Positions 28,803 through 34,518 of a stretch of DNA of 34,518 bases are shown piece by piece. The DNA is from Acidobacteriota bacterium (lineage in GTDB: Bacteria > Acidobacteriota > G020349885). The stretch spans positions 2,364,100-2,398,617 of the forward strand of contig CP070701.1 in the NCBI GenBank assembly GCA_020349885.1, given 5' to 3'. The translations under genes were made by a program, and so were the position numbers. A model generated the notes under the pieces. The model saw nothing but the letters and a program-made list of their open reading frames with translations. It did not search any database and was not told the DNA's origin. Position 1 is the first letter of the stretch, and each line of letters starts with the position of its first letter.

Positions 28803-30509
28803 TCAGGGGGCGGGGGTCGAATCGACTAGAAACTTTCGTTCGGTACAGATCTCTCTCGCCCTGCTTCGAACCCCTGCGTCCTCGTGTTTCAGGAATTTTG
28901 CGACAACCCTCATCGCCTCTGGTGTTCCAATAAGTCCCAAATCAAATAAAATACCCCTACCGATAAAATCAACCACGAGAGACCGTTCAATGTCTTGTTT
29001 CAACAATTCTTGCAGCGCTGCGAAGGCCAATTCGTTTTCCCCTATCCGGATCAAAGCATGTGCTGCCTTCTCTTGGACTCCCAGAACGGGAGATTTTAAC
29101 CCCGCTTCATACACCGGCTTAAGGTTTGGATCCCAGAACCATAGCTCGCACCCGCAATTTTCATCATACTTCTTCCCCACCCTGGAGAATGCCCCCGGCC
29201 TTCCTTCTCCATTTTCTACCGCCTCTATGAGAACCGGTAACGCCTCCTCCACGTGGCCAAGAAAGTAAAGGGCCTCTGCCGCTCGCATTTTTCTTGGGCC
29301 GGTAAGACGCTCCCTAAAGGCTGGAACGGCTAATTCTTCCGCGGCTTGTTGAAGCTCGTCAGAAGGAGACCCAAACGGGCCGAACCTACTGCCTGTAATG
29401 AATTCATAAAGGCTTGTGATACTTCCTTCATCACCTCGATCCACGAATGCCTTGATAGCGATAGGATGATCGGCCCTCGCCAAAGATATCGCTGCACGTT
29501 CAGATGGCTGTGAAATATCCGCCACGGGTCCCAACAAATAATCCTGATAATACTTCTGAGGGTTTGCTCGAACGATTTGGTCTACTTTTTCTTCCCCTTC
29601 TCGATTTGCGAGGGCGCTGTCGATTTCCCGTTCGGTTAACGCTTTTCTCCACACCCCCACTTGCCCTTCCACCTTGCTCCAACCGAAATACGTGCCGGGC
29701 GGGCTGCCCGGAGACGTCAGCTCGGCTTGCGCGGACGGAGCCGCAGCTGCCATGGCGGTCGCGCGGGGACTCGCAGGCTGGGGCCCGATTCTGCTCGCCT
29801 CATACCCCCCGGTATAGCGGGCGACGCGGTCGGCGGTTTCTCCTTCGTCGGTCCCGGCAACGCCCGGAGTCGAATCCGCGACTAAGACTCGCTTTTTGCG
29901 GGCGACGACCGCCGTGGGCTCCATCGCGGCCGGACGCTCGGTCTGTTCTTCCCCTCCCGAAAGGTAGCCGAGGCTCGCAACGCGCTCGCGCGAAACGCTT
30001 TCGAGCTCACGAGGCACGGCAACGCGGGCTTCCGGCTTGGTCTCGGGCTCGCGCGGCTTCTCCCCGGCCTCTTTTTTCACGGGCATGGGAATCTCAGCGA
30101 CGCGCACGTCTTCCTCGTGCTCCAAGGACGGGCGCAGCACCCAGAAGGCGACGGCCAGCACCAGCACGAGCACCAGGGTGCCCGCGAGGGCCTGCGGCAT
30201 GCGCAGCCCCAGCGGGGTGGGAGAACGCATCAGGTGCCAGCCCCAGCGGTCCGAGCCGGCGCGACCCAGCCTCTTCTCGAGGCGGAGGCGGAATGTCTCG
30301 CCCGGAGTGCCCTCCTCCCCGCGCCGCGCGGCTTCTTTCGCCTCGTCGCGGAGAATTTCCGCGAGCGGCGCCTCAAGAGGCGTGAAGGCGTCCGCGCACG
30401 CCTTGCACGATGCGAGGTGCGCTTCGAGGCGCTCGCGCTGCGCTGCGGTCAGGTCTTCCCGCTCGCGCGAGCGCAGCATCCACTTCAACCGCCGGCAGTC
30501 AAGACTCAT
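28803..30509 (-). CDS. Anti-sigma factor with zinc-finger-like N-terminus and C-terminal repeats
   Basis: 568 residues from ATG 30509, which overlaps the end of the sigma gene by 11 bases; GGGAAGAAG precedes it. Residues 1-50 carry a zf-HC2-like motif (CRRLKWML ... HLASCKAC), known to bind ECF sigma factors. A single membrane helix is at about 108-126 (LAGTLVLVLVLAVAFWVL). A disordered Pro/Ala/Glu region follows (about 130-270). The last ~295 residues are helical pairs resembling HEAT repeats (ALYFLGHVEEALPVLIEAVENG, AAHALIRIGENELAFAALQELL). The C-terminal half is clearly less GC-rich than the first half: 23 of 60 G+C at 28921-28980 against 44 of 60 at 30241-30300. This suggests a fusion of parts with different histories. 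It presumably holds the sigma factor at the membrane and senses an envelope signal. Confidence 0.85.
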   Translation of the reverse strand: MSLDCRRLKWMLRSREREDLTAAQRERLEAHLASCKACADAFTPLEAPLAEILRDEAKEAARRGEEGTPGETFRLRLEKRLGRAGSDRWGWHLMRSPTPLGLRMPQALAGTLVLVLVLAVAFWVLRPSLEHEEDVRVAEIPMPVKKEAGEKPREPETKPEARVAVPRELESVSRERVASLGYLSGGEEQTERPAAMEPTAVVARKKRVLVADSTPGVAGTDEGETADRVARYTGGYEASRIGPQPASPRATAMAAAAPSAQAELTSPGSPPGTYFGWSKVEGQVGVWRKALTEREIDSALANREGEEKVDQIVRANPQKYYQDYLLGPVADISQPSERAAISLARADHPIAIKAFVDRGDEGSITSLYEFITGSRFGPFGSPSDELQQAAEELAVPAFRERLTGPRKMRAAEALYFLGHVEEALPVLIEAVENGEGRPGAFSRVGKKYDENCGCELWFWDPNLKPVYEAGLKSPVLGVQEKAAHALIRIGENELAFAALQELLKQDIERSLVVDFIGRGILFDLGLIGTPEAMRVVAKFLKHEDAGVRSRAREICTERKFLVDSTPAP

Positions 30510-31092
30510 GTTTCTTCTTCCCTTTCGGTCCTTCCCGGTCAAGGTGCTCTCGGACGCGGGCGCGCGCCTTGAAGAGGTGCACGCGAACGGTCGGCGGCGC
30601 TACGCCCAGCATCTCCGCCACTTCCTCCGTCGGGCGCCCCTCGACGTCCCGGAGCCAGAGCACGGAGCGCATCCGCCCGTCCAGCTCGCGGACGGCCCGC
30701 CAGAGCGCCTCGCGCAGCTCCCGGCGGGCCAGGGACTCGTCGGCCGCCTCCGTCCCGGCGGGACGAAGCGCCGCCGCGTCCGGGTGCTCCGCTGCGAGAC
30801 CGCGCGCCCTCTTGGCGCGCCGGATGCGGTCTATCGAGAGGTGCGTTGCGATGGAGAGAATCCATGGCAGGAAGGGTCTCTTCCGATCAAACCGCTTGAG
30901 GGCCTCGAACGCTTTCACGAACGCCTCCTGCGTCACGTCTTCGGCCTCCTCGGCGTTCCGGAGCATGCCGTAGACTACCCGGAAAACCCGCCCGCGGTGG
31001 TGCTCGGCGAGGCGGCCGAACGCCTCGGTGTCGCCGTCAAGACACTTGGTTATCCACTTGTGCTCCAAGGCCGCTTCACTCGCAGAGGCCAC
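30499..31092 (-). CDS. ECF RNA polymerase sigma factor (RpoE-like)
   Basis: 197 residues from GTG 31092, with AGGA about 7 bases upstream. Region 2 is at about 25-95 (LAEHHRGRVFRVVYGML, AEDVTQEAFVKAFEAL, PWILSIATHLSIDRIRR). Region 4 is at about 130-185 (RSVLWLRDVEGRPTEEVAEM, LGVAPPTVRVHLFKARARVR). Regions 1 and 3 are missing, as in ECF sigmas. The 3' end overlaps the anti-sigma start (ATGAGTCTTGA). The region before it contains TATACA but no GGAAC-type ECF -35, so autoregulation is not visible. It lies 78 bases after apt. Confidence 0.95.
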   Translation of the reverse strand: MASASEAALEHKWITKCLDGDTEAFGRLAEHHRGRVFRVVYGMLRNAEEAEDVTQEAFVKAFEALKRFDRKRPFLPWILSIATHLSIDRIRRAKRARGLAAEHPDAAALRPAGTEAADESLARRELREALWRAVRELDGRMRSVLWLRDVEGRPTEEVAEMLGVAPPTVRVHLFKARARVREHLDREGPKGKKKHES

Positions 31093-31170
31093 CCCGTCAT
31101 CCTACTGTATACGCCCGAAGGGGGCAAACGTTTAGGGAAGGGCCGGAAAGAGAGGTCGCCGCTGGGGGGG

Positions 31171-31686
31171 CTAATCGTAGCGCAGGACGGTGTGGAAGGG
31201 CACGTCGGGGATGCGCTCGCGGCCCTGCAGGAACGCGAGCTCGATGAGAAACGTCGCGCCCGCGATCTCGGCCCCCAGGCGCCGCAGGAGCGCCACGGAA
31301 GCGGCGGCCGTCCCGCCGGTCGCAAGAAGGTCGTCCACCAGGAGCACGCGCTCCCCCTGCTCCACGGCGTCCTCGTGCACCTCGACCGCGTCGGTGCCGT
31401 ATTCGAGGGCGTAGGACTCGGAAAGGGTCTTGTAGGGAAGCTTTCCCTTCTTGCGAACGGGCACGAAGCCCGCGCCGAACGCCTGGGCCAGCGCGGTGCC
31501 GAAAATGAAGCCGCGCGACTCGATGCCGGCCACCTTGGAAACACCCTTGTCCCGGAACGGCCCGGCCATCAGGCGCACGGCGTGGAGAAAGGCCTCGGGC
31601 GACTGAAGGAGCGGCGTGATGTCCTTGAAGACGATTCCCTTCTTGGGAAAATCGGGCACGTCGCGGATGAACGAGGAGAGATTCAT
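31171..31686 (-). CDS. apt: Adenine phosphoribosyltransferase
   Basis: Salvages adenine with PRPP to AMP in the cytoplasm. 171 residues, the usual length. It has IRDVPDFPKKGIVFKDITPL near the N-terminus, AGIESRGFIFGTALA (53-67), RKKGKLPY (79-86), LEYGTDAVEVHEDAV (94-108) and the PRPP-binding motif VLLVDDLLATGGTA (114-127). It is encoded 32 bases after acyP in the same direction, probably one transcript. Confidence 0.97.
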   Translation of the reverse strand: MNLSSFIRDVPDFPKKGIVFKDITPLLQSPEAFLHAVRLMAGPFRDKGVSKVAGIESRGFIFGTALAQAFGAGFVPVRKKGKLPYKTLSESYALEYGTDAVEVHEDAVEQGERVLLVDDLLATGGTAAASVALLRRLGAEIAGATFLIELAFLQGRERIPDVPFHTVLRYD

Positions 31687-31718
31687 TTGTCTGCGCGTTT
31701 TACCGCCGAGACACCGCC

Positions 31719-32006
31719 TCAGCCGGAGGGGTGGTAAAACCGTATCTCGAAATTCGAAAGACTCTCATCGGGCTTGGCCTCCTTGACCTCCACCTTTTCG
31801 ACGCGGGCGCCGGGGGGACCTTCGTACAGGAAGCGCTCGAACGCCGCGAGTTTTTCATCGTCGCCCTGCGCCAGGATGGCGACGCGGCCGTCGGGCAGGT
31901 TCATGACCCAGCCCGTGAGATCCAGTCGGCGCCCCTCGCGCTGGGTGTGAGCGCGAAAGCATACTCCCTGCACCAGCCCGGAGATGACGTAGCGTTTCGA
32001 CGGCAT
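31719..32006 (-). CDS. acyP: Acylphosphatase
   Basis: Hydrolyses acyl phosphates such as 1,3-bisphosphoglycerate or carbamoyl phosphate. 95 residues, a standard size. It has ISGLVQGVCFRAHTQ with catalytic Arg18 and GWVMNLPDGRV with catalytic Asn36. AAGGA precedes the ATG. It is first in the acyP-apt-sigma-anti-sigma run and starts 49 bases from the divergent gene at 32056. Confidence 0.95.
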   Translation of the reverse strand: MPSKRYVISGLVQGVCFRAHTQREGRRLDLTGWVMNLPDGRVAILAQGDDEKLAAFERFLYEGPPGARVEKVEVKEAKPDESLSNFEIRFYHPSG

Positions 32007-32020
32007 GCGAACGTGTTCCT

Positions 32021-32050
32021 TTGACGCAACAGGCTAAACTGGAATAGAAT
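32021..32050 (+). promoter_or_regulatory. Strong sigma70-like promoter predicting a leaderless mRNA
   Basis: TTGACG (32021-32026, 5 of 6), 18 bases, TAGAAT (32045-32050, 5 of 6). The -10 ends 5 bases before the GTG at 32056, the same geometry as at guaB. No ribosome site can fit between them. Confidence 0.55.
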
Positions 32051-32055
32051 GCTCT

Positions 32056-33300
32056 GTGAAAAGAACCAATTTAGCACGCCTTGCGGGCGCGCTCAACTGC
32101 TTCCTCGTGCTCGGCGGCGTCTTCCTTTACGCCGAAGAGGGCGCCTTCGACGTCGAGGGGCGCGTCCTCAACCTGACGGCCTCGGATGAAGGCGCGCCGC
32201 TCGCCGACGCGCCGGTGCTCCTTCAGCGGCACGACTGGACGAGCATGGAGGATATTTCGGAAACCCACCGGGAAGAGGGGATCACCGACGAAGAGGGGCG
32301 CTTCGCGTTCCGCGACCTGGAGTTCGACCACCACACGTTCTTCACCGTGGCGACCGAATACCAGGGAGTGCGCTATCTCACCGACCCCATCGTCCCCCCT
32401 GCCCCGCCCGAAGCGCGGGAGGAAGGAGCGGGGGAAGACGCCCCGGAGGCCGAGGACCTGGTGCTGGCCGTGTACGAGAGCAAGCCCGGCACGCCGCAGC
32501 TCCACGCGCACGTGCGCCACGTGTTCGCAAGCGTGGAGGGCGGTGCGGTGCATGTGCGCGACATGATGGCTTTCATGAATCCGGAGCGCTACACCTTCCT
32601 TGGTGACGACGCGGAGCCGACGCTCCGGCTCACGCTTCCCGAAGGCGCCGCGCAAATCGCCGTGCGGGAGGGCCTCCCGGGCGTGCACGTCTCGGAAAAC
32701 GTCGTCGAGAGCCACGTTCCCATACGCCCGGGCATGCTCGACGTCGTGGCGGACTACATCGTGCCCCGCTCGAAGGAGCTCGTCATTCCCGTCGATTTTC
32801 CGACCCAGATGGTCGGCGTGCTCGTCGCGGGCAAGGGCGTGCGCCCCTCCGGCCCCGAACTGAGCGAGGCCGAGGAGGTGGAGTTCGAGGGCGTGAAGTA
32901 CCTGCACGTGCAGGCGCATGACCTCGCCCCCGGCCAGCCTCTCGTCGTCCATCTGAAAGCGCGGTGGACGCCGGAGAAGAAGCTCCGCGCCGGCGCGCTC
33001 GCGGGGGCGATCATCATCGCGCTCGCCGTCGCCTGGACGCTCTTTCGCATGCGGAAGGCCGGCCCTCCCGCCGCGTCCCCTCCCGCCGCGCCCCCTCCCG
33101 CCGCGTCCCCTCCCGCCGCGCCCCATCCCGCCGCGTCCCCTACGCCCGCGGGGAGCGAGAAGGAAGCGCTCCTCGAGGCGCTGGCCGACCTGGACGAGCG
33201 CCGCGATAAAGGGGAAATTTCCCCCGAGGCCCACGCGCGGGAGCGCGCCGCGCTCAAGGAGCGCCTGATGCGCATGATGCAGGGGAAGGGGGGCGGCTAG
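32056..33300 (+). CDS. Membrane-anchored protein with carboxypeptidase-regulatory-like domain
   Basis: 414 residues from GTG 32056. A signal peptide or N-terminal helix (ALNCFLVLGGVFLYAEE) is followed by a beta-sandwich region with carboxypeptidase-regulatory-like features (VEGRVLNLTASDEG, then ITDEEGRFAFRDLEFD, about 29-110). A further beta-rich extracytoplasmic domain runs to about 310. One membrane helix is at about 311-331 (LAGAIIIALAVAWTLFRM). The cytoplasmic tail has Pro/Ala-Ser repeats and a small helical hairpin LLEALADLDERRDKGEISPEA resembling the SHOCT/CcmI-type ends. The domain order suggests a membrane-bound envelope protein; similar proteins sometimes sit with cytochrome c maturation genes, but none are seen here. 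Confidence 0.75.
   Translation: MKRTNLARLAGALNCFLVLGGVFLYAEEGAFDVEGRVLNLTASDEGAPLADAPVLLQRHDWTSMEDISETHREEGITDEEGRFAFRDLEFDHHTFFTVATEYQGVRYLTDPIVPPAPPEAREEGAGEDAPEAEDLVLAVYESKPGTPQLHAHVRHVFASVEGGAVHVRDMMAFMNPERYTFLGDDAEPTLRLTLPEGAAQIAVREGLPGVHVSENVVESHVPIRPGMLDVVADYIVPRSKELVIPVDFPTQMVGVLVAGKGVRPSGPELSEAEEVEFEGVKYLHVQAHDLAPGQPLVVHLKARWTPEKKLRAGALAGAIIIALAVAWTLFRMRKAGPPAASPPAAPPPAASPPAAPHPAASPTPAGSEKEALLEALADLDERRDKGEISPEAHARERAALKERLMRMMQGKGGG
33064..33138 (+). repeat. Five tandem 15-bp repeats coding Pro-Pro-Ala-Ala-x
   Basis: The unit CCTCCCGCCGCGTCC alternates with CCTCCCGCCGCGCCC, a 30-base higher-order period, inside the cytoplasmic tail-coding part of the preceding gene. The last unit has one change. 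It is likely length-variable among strains. Confidence 0.85.
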
Positions 33301-33394
33301 CGCCGCAGGGCTCGCACCGGCGCATAACGGGGGGACGTCACAAGACATCGACCCATGGCCGGGATATTTGCGACCGCAATCAACTGCATGGACG

Positions 33395-33414
33395 GACGGG
33401 CCCGGCTGCCCGTC
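33395..33414. terminator. Perfect 7-bp GC hairpin downstream of 32056-33300
   Basis: GACGGGC-CCGGCT-GCCCGTC is a stem of seven and loop of six, about 95 bases after the stop at 33300 and 59 before the next start. A short AT-rich stretch (GATTAGTGTTTAG) follows, but there is no clean T-run. It may terminate the upstream transcript or act as an operator for the downstream gene. The rest of 33301-33472 shows no gene. Confidence 0.35.
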
Positions 33415-33472
33415 ATCGATTAGTGTTTAGTATGTAGTATCGAGTATGAATAACACCGAACGGAGACAATTT

Positions 33473-34518
33473 ATGACACGCGATCCTCGCTACGACGTCC
33501 TTTTCGAGCCGGTGAAAATCGGGCCGGTCACCGCCAAGAACCGTTTTTACCAGGTGCCGCACTGCACCGGCATGGGATACATGATGCCCAAGACCCTGGC
33601 GGCCATGCGCGAGGTGAAGGCCGAAGGCGGCTGGGGGGTGGTGTGCACGGAGTACTGCTCGATCCACGCGACGTCCGACAACAGCCCTTTCCGGTCCGCG
33701 ACCCTCTGGGACGACGAGGACGTCAAGGCCCAGGCCCTGATGACGGAAAAGGTTCACCGCCACGGCGCCCTGGCGGGCGTGCAGCTGTGGTACGGGGGCG
33801 GGGTAACCTCCAACCTGCTGTCCCGCGAGGTCACGCTCGACGTCGACAGTGTTCCGTCCGATGCTCCGGTCCAGAGCCAGGTCATGGACAGGAAGGACAT
33901 ACACGAGCTGCGGCGCTGGCAGGTCGACGCCGCCCGCAGGGCGGTGCGGGCCGGGTTCGACATCGTCTACGTCTACGCCGCCCACGGCTATCTGCTTTCC
34001 AATTTCCTGTCCCGCGGCTGGAACCGGCGCGGCGACGAGTACGGCGGCTCCCTGGAGAACAGGGTGCGGCTGGTGCGCGAGATGATCGAGGACACCAAGG
34101 AGGCGGTCGGCCACAAGTGCGCCGTCGCCGTGAGGTTCTCGGCCGACGGCGACGGGCACATCGACAACGACGAGCAGCGCGACATGGTGGAAATGCTGGC
34201 CGACCTGCCGGACCTCTGGGACTTCGTCGTCGCCGACTATTCGTGGGAGATGGGCAGCTCCCGGTTCGTCAAGGAGGCCGCCCTCGAGGAATACGTCGCG
34301 TTCGCGAAAAAAGTCACCGGCAAGCCGGTCGTGACGGTGGGCCGGTTCACGTCCCCCGACACCATGGTCGGCCAGATAAAGAAAGGTATCACCGATTTCA
34401 TAGGCGCCGCCCGCCCCTCGATCGCGGACCCCTTCCTGCCCAGGAAGATCGAGGAAGGCCGGATCGACGACATCCGCGAGTGCGCCGGCTGCAACGTCTG
34501 TTTCGCGCACGATTCCCA
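33473..34518 (+). CDS. Trimethylamine/dimethylamine-dehydrogenase-like flavoprotein, partial at window end
   Basis: The first 348 residues of a protein matching the Old-Yellow-Enzyme half of trimethylamine dehydrogenase; the Fe-S end and FAD/ADP-binding half lie outside the window. ATG 33473 has GGAG 7 bases upstream. Strong family marks are RDPRYDVLFEPVKIGP, NRFYQVPHCTG, YVYAAHGYLLSNFLS, YGGSLENRVRL, GAARPSIADPFLP and CAGCNVC. By recall of the Methylophilus enzyme, Cys31 corresponds to Cys30 that binds 6-S-cysteinyl FMN, Tyr61 to Tyr60, Tyr168/His171 to Tyr169/His172, and Cys337/340/343 to the first three 4Fe-4S ligands. The substrate loop around residues 255-265 (DYSWEMGSSRF) is shorter than in the classic enzyme. 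The substrate may therefore be dimethylamine, another N-methyl compound or a betaine-type amine. Confidence 0.85.
   Translation, partial: MTRDPRYDVLFEPVKIGPVTAKNRFYQVPHCTGMGYMMPKTLAAMREVKAEGGWGVVCTEYCSIHATSDNSPFRSATLWDDEDVKAQALMTEKVHRHGALAGVQLWYGGGVTSNLLSREVTLDVDSVPSDAPVQSQVMDRKDIHELRRWQVDAARRAVRAGFDIVYVYAAHGYLLSNFLSRGWNRRGDEYGGSLENRVRLVREMIEDTKEAVGHKCAVAVRFSADGDGHIDNDEQRDMVEMLADLPDLWDFVVADYSWEMGSSRFVKEAALEEYVAFAKKVTGKPVVTVGRFTSPDTMVGQIKKGITDFIGAARPSIADPFLPRKIEEGRIDDIRECAGCNVCFAHDS

Noticed and set aside
32071-33348. 425-codon minus-strand frame opposite the membrane-anchored protein
   Set aside because: The plus strand has signal peptide, membrane helix and promoter; the minus reading has none of these.
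33413-34510. 365-codon minus-strand frame opposite the TMA-dehydrogenase-like gene
   Set aside because: The plus strand matches a known flavoprotein family residue by residue.

Overview
This is a GC-rich bacterial chromosomal segment. Housekeeping genes (thiC, rpe, bamD-like, guaB, apt, acyP, gshA-type, lytic transglycosylase) alternate with large exported or surface proteins. No tRNA, rRNA, insertion sequence, integrase or CRISPR array was recognised. An outer-membrane assembly lipoprotein, a periplasmic-type transglycosylase and many signal peptides indicate a Gram-negative cell envelope. Several lineage-flavoured proteins point loosely to Acidobacteriota or a deltaproteobacterial-type lineage: an MXAN_5187-like C-terminus, a GAF-like protein with a conserved C-terminal helical block, a PASTA-rpe-bamD run, and an anti-sigma factor with C-terminal repeats. 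This placement is inference from family resemblance only.

Layout. 1-7345 (minus) is the N-terminal 2448 residues of one giant exported protein whose 3' end lies outside the window. It contains two kelch-type propellers, a Cys-rich segment, CARDB-like and PKD domains, a duplicated ~207-residue module and CEGG-type Ig-like repeats. 7564-8337 (minus) is a polytopic membrane protein, divergent from a glutamate-cysteine ligase gene (8431-9756). A translationally coupled pair follows: a small MXAN_5187-like protein and a TPR protein with a Lys-rich and Pro/Ala-rich tail. 12157-16596 (minus) is a second very large exported protein with tail-fibre-like YGVYG/GGYF repeats. Behind it lie a tandem 18-bp repeat and the truncated 3' end of a paralogue. 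thiC (16904-18733) and an AT-rich small exported protein follow. A minus-strand run, PASTA protein > rpe > BamD-like lipoprotein > ankyrin protein (22731 to 19371), looks like an operon. GAF-like protein > Slt (26585 to 22919) is another.

guaB starts at 26697, divergent from the GAF-like gene, and is followed by a PEBP-family protein. A second minus-strand cluster is acyP > apt > ECF sigma factor > anti-sigma/HEAT-like protein (32006 to 28803). It is divergent from a membrane-anchored protein with a carboxypeptidase-regulatory-like N-terminus (32056-33300). The window ends inside a trimethylamine/dimethylamine-dehydrogenase-like flavoprotein (33473 onward).

The most unusual points are the two giant modular surface proteins with recent internal duplications, the paralogue scar next to thiC, and three -10-like elements 5 to 9 nt before start codons, suggesting leaderless or near-leaderless mRNAs. 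Others are a composition break inside the anti-sigma gene and possible operator-like repeats upstream of both surface-protein genes. No complete, clearly novel multi-gene system could be demonstrated from the sequence alone.
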